Part shown: piece by piece, positions 7,735 through 14,287 of the stretch
Layout: each line of letters begins with the position of its first letter
Position numbering within the stretch: position 1 is the first letter of the stretch
DNA from: Bacteroidota bacterium
GTDB lineage: Bacteria; Bacteroidota; Rhodothermia; Rhodothermales; UBA10348
Assembly (NCBI GenBank): GCA_022571135.1
Contig: JACZYK010000034.1
Span: 1-14,287 of the forward strand
Direction: 5' to 3'
Length of the DNA: 14,287 nt
Program-made: the position numbers and the translations under genes
Notes under the pieces: generated by a model
The model's input: the letters and a program-made list of their open reading frames with translations, nothing else
Told to the model about the DNA's origin: nothing
The model's database searches: none

Positions 7735-7886
7735 AAGACACCATGTTTGCGGTCGACAACATACTGATTTATGACGTACTCGTCGAAGCTTCTTTCGCCA
7801 GGCGTAGATATCACGACGCCCTTCTTCGCAGCGAATTGGATTTATAGGACCCTATTTCGTGCCACATGTATCCGGTGTCGACCCGT
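7722..7886 (+). pseudogene. Relic of a DUF3109-like Cys-rich protein gene
   Basis: One frame in the ruvB-rpoN gap holds two widely spaced hallmarks of DUF3109 (YkgJ-like, metal-binding Cys-rich) proteins in the right order. First is an N-terminal VDNILIYDVLVEASFA (7752 to 7799), resembling the family's opening of the type IDDTLVS..LLEE.F. Second is DPISCHMYPV (7848 to 7877), resembling the conserved PISCHLYPVRI. They are separated by an in-frame TAG (7845 to 7847). Only about 16 codons lie between the two motifs instead of roughly 120, and the family's CDL..C.GACC cysteine block is absent, so the middle has been deleted or scrambled. In another frame an ORF ends in a TAA that overlaps the rpoN ATG; I cannot assign it. 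The family is identified from memory of its consensus. Confidence 0.45.
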
Positions 7887-7956
7887 ACAATCGTATCCTT
7901 GAAGCATGTAAGGAATACAGCGTTATCTTTGACGCATCCAGAAAGGCGAAACTCTA

Positions 7957-9435
7957 ATGCTCAATCTCCAGCAAAAGCAAACGCTTCAGCAGCGGCTTTC
8001 ACCGCAGCAGATTCAATATATCAAGCTGCTGCAGTTGCCGACGCTGGCCCTTGAGCAGCGTATCAAGACGGAACTCGAGATCAATCCGTTGCTGGAGGAA
8101 GGCGAAGACGATCCGGATGAACTGACAGATACGACGACGGACGAAACAGCGAGCGACGAGGAATCGACTGAAGAACCGGGCGATACGGAAGAGCAGGAAT
8201 ATCAGTGGGAAGAACTACTCGACAATGCGGAGGATCTGTACGGTTACAAGGCCCGGGTCGATCACAGTGCTGACGAGGACCGGCGGGAGTTGCCCATGCC
8301 GGCAATGGAATCGGTCCTCGAGAAACTCAGAAACCAATTGGCGTTTCTGAACCTGGCGGAAGAAGAGCAGTTGATTGCCGACCAGATCATCGGATCGATC
8401 GACGAGGACGGTTATCTGAGGCGGCCCCCGGAGTCCATCATCGACGATATTGCCTTCAACCAGGGTGTTCTTCTGGCTGAAGAAGATGTCGAGCGTGTCC
8501 TCAAACGCATCCAGCTTCTGGATCCGATTGGAATCGCGTCCAGGGACTTGCAGGAGTGCCTGCTCGTCCAGCTGGAATCTCTGGAGGAGGAGACACTGGG
8601 AAGAGAAGCAGCGATTCTCATGCTTCAAAGGGCCTACAAGGAGTTCACGATGAAGCACTACGAAGCCATCATGCGGCGGCTCCGTATCGACAGCGAAGAA
8701 CTCAAGGAAGCATTCGATCTGGTCCGGCGGCTCGATCCAAAGCCGGGAGAGGGCGCCTTCTCCGCAGCCCAGAATTACATTACGCCGGATTTCTCTGTCC
8801 AGAACGAAGAGGAAGAGTTCCTGATCTCTCTGAACAGCGGAAACGCTCCACAACTCCGGGTATCAAAGTCGTACCGGCAGATGCTCGAGCGAATCGTAGC
8901 GGACAAACGGAGCGGCAAGGGTACGTACGACTCGGAAACACGCCATTTCCTGAAGACGAAATTCGAGTCGGCCCGGTGGTTCATTAATTCGATCAATCAG
9001 CGTCGTCAGACTATGATGAAGGTCATGCAGGCCATCGTCCACCGGCAGGAGGAATTTTTCAAACTCGGTGAGGGACACCTGAAGCCCATGATCCTCAAGG
9101 ATATTGCCGAGATGATTCGTATGGATATTTCCACGATCAGCCGTGTAGTAAACGGGAAATACGTTCAGTCGGACTTCGGTGTCTATGAATTGAAATATTT
9201 TTTTTCAGAAGGCCTGTCTACCGAGAGCGGGGAAGAAGTATCGAACAAAGAGGTCAAAGCAATTATCGACGGGATCATCGCCGAGGAGGACAAATACAAG
9301 CCGCTCTCAGACCAGCGGATCGCCACCGTGCTGTCCGGGAGAGGCTTTCAGATCGCGCGGCGTACGGTTACAAAATACCGTGAACAGCTCGGGATCCCGG
9401 TCGCCAGACTGAGGAAAGAAATCGTTCTGTCGTGA
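7957..9435 (+). CDS. rpoN: RNA polymerase sigma-54 factor
   Basis: RpoN directs core RNA polymerase to -24/-12 promoters and needs AAA+ activators of the NtrC type to melt them. The 492-residue protein is full length. Region I is Gln- and Leu-rich (QKQTLQQRLSPQQIQYIKLL, then LEQRIKTELEINPLLEE, residues 6 to about 48). An acidic region II runs to about residue 110, and the core-binding domain follows. The HTH reads ILKDIAEMIRMDISTISRVV, then NGKYVQSDFGVYELKYFF (from about residue 379). The RpoN box is ARRTVTKYRE (near 466), followed by LGIPVARLRKE. The ATG at 7957 matches the normal family N-terminus. A run of eight Ts (9198 to 9205) falls in the KYFFS segment with the frame intact. The only visible candidate activator in the window (12968) is truncated. 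Confidence 0.98.
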   Translation: MLNLQQKQTLQQRLSPQQIQYIKLLQLPTLALEQRIKTELEINPLLEEGEDDPDELTDTTTDETASDEESTEEPGDTEEQEYQWEELLDNAEDLYGYKARVDHSADEDRRELPMPAMESVLEKLRNQLAFLNLAEEEQLIADQIIGSIDEDGYLRRPPESIIDDIAFNQGVLLAEEDVERVLKRIQLLDPIGIASRDLQECLLVQLESLEEETLGREAAILMLQRAYKEFTMKHYEAIMRRLRIDSEELKEAFDLVRRLDPKPGEGAFSAAQNYITPDFSVQNEEEEFLISLNSGNAPQLRVSKSYRQMLERIVADKRSGKGTYDSETRHFLKTKFESARWFINSINQRRQTMMKVMQAIVHRQEEFFKLGEGHLKPMILKDIAEMIRMDISTISRVVNGKYVQSDFGVYELKYFFSEGLSTESGEEVSNKEVKAIIDGIIAEEDKYKPLSDQRIATVLSGRGFQIARRTVTKYREQLGIPVARLRKEIVLS

Positions 9436-9448
9436 GTGTGCTCGGCGC

Positions 9449-9661
9449 ATGCGCTACCCGAACTTTCGCGATCTCCCGGATATTCTCGCGGGTGACCTTC
9501 ACGGTCGACCCGGCGTCATTTCGTTCTATGTCGATGGCATCGACTACAATCTGATCATCCAGATTCTTGACGACCGAATTCTTTGGGCATTCATACGCTC
9601 ACTGGTGTCCACCCTTTGGTTCAATCAGAGAAGTCTAAGCGTCTGTGAACGGGAAACCTGA
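9449..9661 (+). CDS. Hypothetical 70-residue ORF after rpoN
   Basis: The ORF starts 13 bases after the rpoN stop. The composition is fairly protein-like, with a hydrophobic middle (ISFYVDGIDYNLIIQILDDR), but there is no clear Shine-Dalgarno sequence and no family that I recognise. It could be a small gene cotranscribed with rpoN, a fragment of a decayed gene, or chance. The minus strand of the same stretch showed no better coding alternative. Confidence 0.25.
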   Translation: MRYPNFRDLPDILAGDLHGRPGVISFYVDGIDYNLIIQILDDRILWAFIRSLVSTLWFNQRSLSVCERET

Positions 9662-9770
9662 TACCGATAAGGGGAAAAACCTGCCTCATTCTTACGATTC
9701 CCGGCGAGGATTACGACTTCTGACAGCCAATATCGCAGATTTTAACTTAAGGTAAGATAAGTGTTTGTAA

Positions 9771-9776
9771 TATAAT
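9771..9776 (+). promoter_or_regulatory. TATAAT box in an AT-rich stretch; 320-base gap 9662 to 9981
   Basis: The gap between the 70-codon ORF and the gene at 9982 is locally AT-rich (about 9735 to 9790) and contains a perfect TATAAT at 9771 to 9776. There is no good TTGACA at the expected distance (TAAGGT at 9748 to 9753), so the assignment rests on the -10 and the AT-rich context. It would give a leader of about 200 bases before the 9982 start. The leader also holds an 11-base palindrome TACCG-A-CGGTA (9853 to 9863) and the folded element at 9888. No other gene is seen here. Confidence 0.35.
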
Positions 9777-9887
9777 GATATAGATAGGTACGTTCGTTTC
9801 ATGCGATCCACCATTTTATGTCCCTGATATCCGTTTTAGAGCATTTCAACGTTACCGACGGTAGAGGTTATATCTGCAGGAGTATCC

Positions 9888-9936
9888 GTGTCTGAGAGAA
9901 AAAGGCCCGGAATTTGTGCTGGGCTAATACAGACAC
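9888..9936 (+). ncRNA. Potential structured leader RNA upstream of the 86-residue gene
   Basis: GTGTCTG (9888 to 9894) pairs perfectly with CAGACAC (9930 to 9936). Inside, GGCCCGG (9904 to 9910) pairs with CTGGGCT (9919 to 9925) using two G-U pairs, around an 8-base loop. The two nested stems are separated by an asymmetric internal loop of 9 and 4 bases. The element ends 45 bases before the ATG at 9982 and is not followed by a T run. It may be a cis-acting leader element. I do not recognise a known riboswitch, and chance folding is possible. Confidence 0.35.
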
Positions 9937-9981
9937 AATGCAAAACAGCGCGGTGTTGATTCGCCGCCTGGAGGGTTCCCA

Positions 9982-10242
9982 ATGCAGACTTCATTTTCGC
10001 TTGATTCGGGTTCTTCGTTTTCAGCGCTTCTTGCGCGCTACATGAACGGCCAGATCGCCGAACGATCGTGGAAGAAACTCATGAAGACGTTCGATCTAGC
10101 GGGCGTTTCTTCCCTGGAACGAATGGCTTTTGCTCGATTCATGAACGAAATACTCGCCGACGGTGATACGGATCAACTGAACGTTCCTAAACCAGCCGAA
10201 ATGGAAGAGCTGCTCTCCGAGATACGCGTATCGAGAAATTAA
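9982..10242 (+). CDS. Hypothetical 86-residue protein with a strong ribosome binding site
   Basis: The function is not recognised. A strong GGAGGG (9970 to 9975) lies 6 bases before the ATG, the clearest Shine-Dalgarno sequence in the window. The protein is soluble-looking and largely helical: a Ser-rich N-terminus (TSFSLDSGSSFSALLARYM), a basic helix (ERSWKKLMKTFDLAG), a second helix (LERMAFARFMNEILADG) and an acidic C-terminal helix (AEMEELLSEIRVSRN). There are no cysteines, no signal peptide and no membrane segment. It stands alone between a candidate promoter and leader on one side and two hairpins with a terminator on the other, which suggests its own well-expressed transcript. The composition resembles small stress or adaptor proteins, but that is only an impression. 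It ends in TAA. Confidence 0.7.
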   Translation: MQTSFSLDSGSSFSALLARYMNGQIAERSWKKLMKTFDLAGVSSLERMAFARFMNEILADGDTDQLNVPKPAEMEELLSEIRVSRN

Positions 10243-10277
10243 ACGTCGAAAGATAAAAGCTACCTCCTCCAGCTTAT

Positions 10278-10313
10278 GTGGCCCCGCTAACTTGGTGGGT
10301 GGGGCGGGGTCAC
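10278..10313 (+). promoter_or_regulatory. Hairpin with G-rich loop after the 86-residue gene
   Basis: GTGGCCCCGC (10278 to 10287) pairs with GCGGGGTCAC (10304 to 10313) over ten pairs, one of them G-U, around a 16-base loop. The loop plus right arm contains four G runs (10294 to 10309) that could alternatively form a two-layer G-quadruplex. The sequence ACCTCCTCC just upstream (10262 to 10270) resembles the anti-Shine-Dalgarno end of 16S rRNA. There is no T run, so alone it is not a classical terminator. Confidence 0.4.
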
Positions 10314-10327
10314 CATCTTCGACAAAG

Positions 10328-10360
10328 CGCCGGGAGCGATTTAATTCGCGCCCGGCGTTT
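10328..10360 (+). terminator. Rho-independent terminator-like hairpin
   Basis: CGCCGGGAGCGA (10328 to 10339) pairs with TCGCGCCCGGCG (10346 to 10357) over twelve positions with one A/C mismatch, around a 6-base loop (TTTAAT), followed by a short TTTCT. It is preceded by AAAG, so it could also work weakly on the other strand. It closes the transcript of the 86-residue gene and separates it from the sensor kinase locus. Confidence 0.7.
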
Positions 10361-10418
10361 CTCGTACGGGGACTCCATTGGGAATGTCGTGTTTTAGTCG
10401 CAGCTTACGTTTTGGGTC

Positions 10419-10446
10419 GTGTAAGTGGAGAAGTATTCTGTTACAC
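10419..10446. repeat. Nested inverted repeat upstream of the sensor kinase locus
   Basis: GTGTAA (10419 to 10424) and TTACAC (10441 to 10446) flank an inner AGAA-GTA-TTCT inverted repeat. It lies about 33 bases before the kinase start and might be an operator for the locus. No recognisable -24/-12 or -35/-10 promoter was found in 10361 to 10478. Confidence 0.25.
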
Positions 10447-10478
10447 CTTTTGGGACTCAATTTACCGCCTGACCCACC

Positions 10479-10862
10479 ATGCCAGACGAGCGAACGCCTC
10501 CCGCGAACAGGTTTCGCGTCCGCACGAATCGGAAGCGGTTCGTCTCTGCTCTCGCTTCTCTTCGACCGATCGCTTTCCTGAGCGTCTACTCGATTCTCGT
10601 TGCCGGTTGCTACGACCGCGACGATGAGAGGATGTATCCGTACCGGTTCGAACCGGGGTGGGCATTCGGCGCCATGGCGGGGGTTGCCGACCTCGACTAC
10701 GATGGAAGTGATGAGATCGTCCATAGGGCCGCGACTGTAATTGAAATGGCGAATGAACAATGGCTCTTCAGCGAAAGTGACGGAGCCGTTATCTACCAGG
10801 TAAACGTCCCCGGAAAAGTTCTCTGTGCTCCATCGTTCGGGGACATCGACGGTGAGCGCGCG
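10479..10862 (+). pseudogene. FG-GAP sensor histidine kinase, N-terminal fragment
   Basis: This is the first part of a gene that originally ran to 12964. After a basic N-terminus comes a hydrophobic stretch (SLRPIAFLSVYSILVAGC, ending at 10610) that reads as a lipoprotein signal peptide with lipobox VAGC, or as a signal anchor. Two FG-GAP/VCBS beta-propeller loops follow: VADLDYDGSDEIV (from about 10683) and FGDIDGE (about 10837). Near 10855 to 10865 the frame is lost by an apparent single-base deletion, since the text GDLEVLFAVNRNDSLYLYGY continues in another frame. Translation in the old frame runs on through nonsense to 11033. The ATG at 10479 is the first good start and has no strong Shine-Dalgarno sequence. 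Confidence 0.65.
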
Positions 10863-11623
10863 GGGACCTCGAAGTCCTTTTCGCGGTCAATCGAAATGAC
10901 TCGCTCTATCTGTACGGGTATAATAGAGACGGGACATCGACAGGCGATCCGATTTTTATCACGTCGGGCAAGAAGCGCATCGATCCCGACGGCACGACGT
11001 ACGATTGGGAAGCCGAAGCCCGGTTCTTTATGATCGATGTCAATAACGATCAGGAAAAAGAACTGGTCTCGATCGTTGGTTCAACGTTCGCCGGCCTACC
11101 GAGAGGCGTATTTGTCCATGACGTCACTACAGGTCATAAACTCGGAAGTCTGATTCTCGGGGCTCCCATTCTCAATCCTGTCTATATCGAAGACCTGGAT
11201 CAGGATGGAAAGACAGAGATGATATTTGCCTCAGGGATCTCAAATCATGGCGCAGAGGCAGGGGGGCTGAACGATGGCGAAGGGTATCTGCTGATCATTG
11301 AATTGGCGGGAAATCCCGTATTGGAATGGTGGAAACCGGTGGATGTGCCCAACACACGATTTCGTGCCTATACGGGAAGATTCACAGACAATAGAGGATA
11401 CGAACTGGTTACCGTCACGATTCAGAGTCGATCAACAAAGAGTCACAATTCCCAATTGAGGAGCTATGACCTGGGCCGCCCATTTGCGAACCAGACACCG
11501 AGCGTGGTCACGATTCCAGGCATTCTCATTTTAAGTACAGCCGGCGATCTCGACGGTGACGGCCTGCAGGAGATCTATACGCTCAGCAATCAGGGCGAAA
11601 TCGTTCGGCATGAGCGTTTTTAG
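10862..11623 (+). pseudogene. FG-GAP sensor histidine kinase, middle (beta-propeller) fragment
   Basis: This frame carries the rest of the extracytoplasmic propeller. Calcium-binding-type loops recur at MIDVNNDQEKELVS (11030), YIEDLDQDGKTEMIFA (about 11186) and STAGDLDGDGLQEIYTL (about 11534), matching the D-x-D-x-D-G pattern of FG-GAP repeats. Such domains in FCB-group sensor kinases are thought to bind periplasmic ligands, by analogy with other propellers. An ATG at 11030 opens a 197-codon ORF, but no signal peptide would be present. The frame ends at a TAG (11621 to 11623), and the same frame goes on directly with another FG-GAP loop, so the TAG is an internal stop in an older gene. Confidence 0.68.
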
Positions 11624-12964
11624 CCTGTTCATTCCTCCACATATGCAGGAGCCAGAGTTATCGACATTGTACCGGATCTAACCGGCGACGATCTCCCGGA
11701 AATCCTCCTGAAAACGGTGGACGAAAGATCGTATCTGTTGAATCGAGACATCGAGATCATAGCTCTCTACGAACGCCCGCTCCATGGCGTCACATTTCGA
11801 ACAAAGACCGGTGAAAGGCACATCCTGTCCAACAGAGGCGAGGCCTTTTCCCTCGTCAGTAATCCGCTCTATACCTTTTACCGATACGGTGATGAGGGGG
11901 GAATCGGGCTGGTTCTGATGATATTCATTGTGGCGTTTGTCGTTGCGCTGAGGCGCGTCAGAAAGTCGTCTCACCAGGAACTCCTTAAGATGGATTTCGG
12001 GGCGCTGTCGGGTCCTGTTTTCAGGATCGACGACAAGAGCGGAGCCACCCCCCTGAACCAGTCGGCCATCGATTTCGGGAATCCTTTTGAGAAACTTCCA
12101 GACCTGAGAGCCGGCACGTCAGACGGAGGAAGCTTTCCCGGAAAACCGGACGTAATATCGGCCCGTCTGAAAGGAGAGGGTCCGGTCACCTGTATCGTAC
12201 TCCCGTTGGGCTCCTCGGATCACCTCCTTTTTCTCGTCCGGTCGGAATCGGCCTCCTCGGCGGAGGGGTGGCGTCGGATGACGAGTCGCGTCGCGCACGA
12301 CGTCAGAAATCCGCTCACGAGTATTTTGCTTACGGTCCAGAGACTTCAGGCTGAAAGCGAAGCCCTGGGGCCGGACGCTCAGGTTTCCTTGCAGCCGCTT
12401 CTGGGGAGAATCGAAGACCGCATTGACCACCTGCGTCGCAAGTCTCGTCAGATCATGAAGGTAGCCGGAACGGTAGAAGAGACTCCTGCCGCAGTCAGGA
12501 TCAATGAGGTCCTGGAGCGAATCATCGAATCGATAAGCGGAGGGATACCCGGCGATATCGACATTGTAAAACAACTTGGAGAAGACATGCCTCCTATCAT
12601 TTTTGATCCGGATTTAATTGAGTCGGTGATCGAAAACGTCCTGATGAATGCTGTTCAGGGGATGCCGAGCGGAGGCAGAATCACGATACGCTCCGAGCGA
12701 CTGGAGAACTATCGAATCAACGAGGAAGACGAGGCGCGTTCATATGTTTGCGTATCCATCTCGGATACCGGCGTAGGAATCAGTCCTCGGGATATCGAGC
12801 ACGTTTTTGACCCCGGATTCTCTTCCAAGGAAGAGCACTCGGGCCTGGGCCTCACACTGGTGAAACGGATCATCGAGCAGCGCAACGGACACATTTGTGT
12901 CGATTCGGAAGTCGATTCCGGTACGGAGTTTGCAATCTTTTTGGTGGCAAACGAAATGGTGTGA
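11624..12964 (+). pseudogene. FG-GAP sensor histidine kinase, C-terminal membrane and kinase fragment
   Basis: In the same frame as the middle fragment and just after its TAG comes a last propeller loop, VPDLTGDDLPEILL (about 11669), then a membrane helix GIGLVLMIFIVAFVVAL (about 11906 to 11956), a linker of about 100 residues without a recognised HAMP or PAS domain, and a full NtrB-type kinase core. The core has the H-box VAHDVRNPLTSI with the phospho-accepting His at 12296, the N-box ENVLMNAVQGMPSGG (about 12629), the G1 box DTGVGI (about 12764) and the G2 box GLGLTLVKRI (about 12842). A GTG at 11717 could start an intact 415-residue product of one membrane helix plus kinase, so residual activity is possible. 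It ends 3 bases before the regulator gene, as in a cognate two-component pair. Confidence 0.7.
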
Positions 12965-12967
12965 ATC

Positions 12968-13186
12968 ATGGCTGAATCGCGGCGGGTTCTCGTTGTCGAC
13001 GATGATCCTGATCACTCACTTCGTTCAGCCCGGGCTCGATTCGAGTCGGACCACATACGCAGGATACTGGAGGAGAATGACTGGCAGATCCAGCGCACTG
13101 CAAGCGTGCTGAAGATCACCCGCCTTCATCTATGGAAGAAGATGCAGGAGTATGGGATTGGGAGGCCTGAGGCTGGAAAAATCTAG
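12968..13186 (+). pseudogene. NtrC-family response regulator reduced to its two ends (72 codons)
   Basis: Residues 1 to 15 (MAESRRVLVVDDDPD) are the first strand and acidic cluster of a receiver domain. Residues about 22 to 64 (RARFESDHIRRILEENDWQ, then RTASVLKITRLHLWKKMQEYGI) are the Fis-type HTH that ends NtrC-class sigma-54 activators. The phospho-accepting Asp, the rest of the receiver and the whole AAA+ domain with its GAFTGA loop, together about 370 residues, are missing. The join is in frame, so a 72-residue product can still be translated. It follows the kinase stop by 3 bases. It is most likely a deletion relic; alternatively it is a Fis-like DNA-binding miniprotein that could compete for operator sites. 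It ends in TAG, 23 bases from the convergent HAF gene. Confidence 0.7.
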
Positions 13187-13209
13187 AGCTGATCTATCGG
13201 CGACGCCAC

Positions 13210-14274
13210 CTATGACCGGTACCAGACTGAAGCCTGAAAAGTAGCGATCTGAGGGACGAACGCAGTCCCGCAAATCATTCCACGATTGTTGATATCGGTT
13301 GCCCAGTTCATCCACCCGAACTGGTCGGGTAAAGCAAAAAGCTTTTCTCCATCCCAATAAGCAGCTCGCCATCGACCTGTCTTCTTGTCCACCTTCATTC
13401 CGACAGCTTCTCCTTTTTCGTTCAAGCCGAAGAAAAGAGAATTGTGACTTTTTCTTCCTGCGCATGGAATGACGGAGTCGCCCTTCCACAGGACAGCATG
13501 ATAATGGGCATTCTTGTCTCTGCTCCATCCTGCAATGACGCCGGCGTCGTTGATCGCATAGGCAACGCTCTCGCCCTCCATCGACGGTAGAATTCTCATG
13601 CCTTCTTCGGGTGTCCAATGGTACGCAGAGCGGCCGAATTGAGTCTGGGTAAAGCCAACGGCCTCCCCTTGAGTATTGATATCAAAAACTTCGGTCGACT
13701 GAGCCGAGGGATCGGGTCCACGGATTTCTTGAATTCTCGCAGAATCAAGGACGAATCCGACTCGCTCTCCATTCTCGGCTCGTTTAAGAGACCCTGCGAT
13801 TACGCCTCTTTCGTTGATAGCTCGCGCTATATACTCGATGCCCGTAAATATGAGCTCTTTGATAATCCCGTCTGAGGTGTAAAATGCCTGCTGACTCTGA
13901 CCCAGTCCGAGTTGTCCGACGACCTGACCCAGATTATTGATATCCCAGGCCTCCGCGCACCGCGTACCGAGATTACCGAGACCGGTGATTCCATTTTCAA
14001 TGTCCGCAACAATTACCGAGGTCTCCATTTGCTCGTGGCCTGCCGAGTAGCCGGCAATTCGATCATAGTCGTTAATTGCCCTGGCCTGGCTTTCATAATC
14101 ACCGGATCCCAGCGAACCGAGGATTTGGAGTCGATAGTCTCCGGTTAACAGATCTGGTACCTCAGATTCGGATGGATCGCACCTTTCATCCTCCACATGA
14201 TCGACCCCGTCTGAATCCCGAGACCTTTTCTCCAGCAATTCGGGATACGGCAGAGCTTCTGTCGCGGCTGGCAT
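13210..14274 (-). CDS. HAF-repeat protein
   Basis: The protein has 354 residues with about seven repeats of the HAF type, each centred on a-x-x-IN-x-x-G-x-x-x-G: ARAINDYDRIAG, AWDINNLGQVVG, ARAINERGVIAG, VFDINTQGEAVG, AYAINDAGVIAG, FGLNEKGEAVG and ATDINNRGMICG, about 40 to 50 residues apart. Interspersed aromatic strands (AFYTSDG, AYHWTPEEGM, AVLWKGD, AAYWDGEKL) suggest a beta-propeller-like fold. HAF proteins are often annotated as extracellular, but no signal peptide is seen here: the N-terminus is polar (MPAATEALPYPELLEKRSRD). The ATG at 14274 is supported by GAGGAG 7 bases upstream (14282 to 14287, at the window edge), although a longer form beginning outside the window cannot be fully excluded. 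The function is unknown. It converges on the two-component locus. Confidence 0.8.
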   Translation of the reverse strand: MPAATEALPYPELLEKRSRDSDGVDHVEDERCDPSESEVPDLLTGDYRLQILGSLGSGDYESQARAINDYDRIAGYSAGHEQMETSVIVADIENGITGLGNLGTRCAEAWDINNLGQVVGQLGLGQSQQAFYTSDGIIKELIFTGIEYIARAINERGVIAGSLKRAENGERVGFVLDSARIQEIRGPDPSAQSTEVFDINTQGEAVGFTQTQFGRSAYHWTPEEGMRILPSMEGESVAYAINDAGVIAGWSRDKNAHYHAVLWKGDSVIPCAGRKSHNSLFFGLNEKGEAVGMKVDKKTGRWRAAYWDGEKLFALPDQFGWMNWATDINNRGMICGTAFVPQIATFQASVWYRS

Positions 14275-14287
14275 GGGCTGGCTCCTC

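Noticed and set aside
7866..8054. 62-codon plus-strand ORF entering rpoN
   Set aside because: Its first part is the tail of the DUF3109-like relic frame and the rest is rpoN read out of frame, so it is not a separate gene.
9198..9205. Run of eight Ts inside rpoN as a programmed slippage site
   Set aside because: The encoded residues (KYFFS) are the normal family sequence and the frame is intact on both sides; it is simply two Phe codons with neighbouring Ts.
10643..10656. CCGGTTCGAACCGG looks like a tRNA T-arm and is a perfect 14-base palindrome
   Set aside because: It lies inside the coding text of the sensor kinase, and no acceptor, D or anticodon arms could be found around it.
5501..11623. 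Both large broken genes are interrupted by TAG, suggesting TAG recoding or readthrough
   Set aside because: TAG is used as the ordinary final stop by atpC (3022 to 3024) and the HAF gene (13210 to 13212), and both broken genes also carry a frameshift, which recoding would not explain.
11717..12964. Treating the kinase half as an ordinary intact CDS
   Set aside because: The frame is open upstream to the TAG at 11621 with a propeller loop before the GTG, so the GTG start would cut through a domain; it was kept as a fragment of the broken gene, with possible residual expression noted.
1..14287. Mobile elements, CRISPR arrays, defence or toxin-antitoxin systems
   Set aside because: I searched by eye for transposase motifs, regularly spaced direct repeats and paired small genes, and found none that could be supported.

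Overview
The window looks like chromosomal DNA from a bacterium of the FCB group, probably a relative of the Bacteroidota/Rhodothermota. This is inferred from the style of the F1-ATPase beta subunit (a GGWDLSKVD insertion after the GERTREG motif), from atpD-atpC standing alone without the other ATP synthase genes (usual in Chlorobi/Bacteroidota), and from a sensor kinase with an FG-GAP periplasmic domain. G+C is moderate, gene density is ordinary, and no mobile element, CRISPR array, rRNA or tRNA was seen.

Layout, left to right: the 3' part of thiL (+); a 450-base gap with a decayed small minus-strand gene and a promoter-like site; atpD-atpC (+); a 100-base spacer rich in inverted repeats; a PLP-dependent D-threonine aldolase/D-serine dehydratase-like gene (+). 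Converging on it is a minus-strand run: ruvB, then a prolyl-tRNA deacylase (ProXp-ala/YbaK type), then a right-handed beta-helix protein broken by a stop and a frameshift. Divergent from ruvB is rpoN (sigma-54), with a relic of a DUF3109-like gene just upstream. After rpoN come a doubtful 70-codon ORF, an AT-rich promoter region with a potential structured leader, an unrecognised 86-residue protein with a strong ribosome binding site, and two tandem hairpins, the second a good terminator. Next is a two-component locus: a lipoprotein- or membrane-anchored FG-GAP sensor histidine kinase broken by one frameshift and one stop, and a 72-codon response regulator that keeps only the first residues of the receiver and the Fis-type HTH of an NtrC family protein. 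The window ends with a minus-strand HAF-repeat protein.

The strongest pattern is the split between intact housekeeping genes (thiL, atpDC, ruvB, rpoN, the deacylase) and accessory genes that are visibly decaying: five separate loci carry stops, frameshifts or internal deletions. The two-component locus would have fed into sigma-54 transcription (NtrC-type activators need RpoN), but the remaining regulator lacks the phosphoacceptor site and the whole AAA+ domain. I see no convincing new defence or mobile system. The best leads are the decay pattern, the miniature Fis-only regulator, and the stand-alone 86-residue gene with its structured leader and tandem 3' hairpins.
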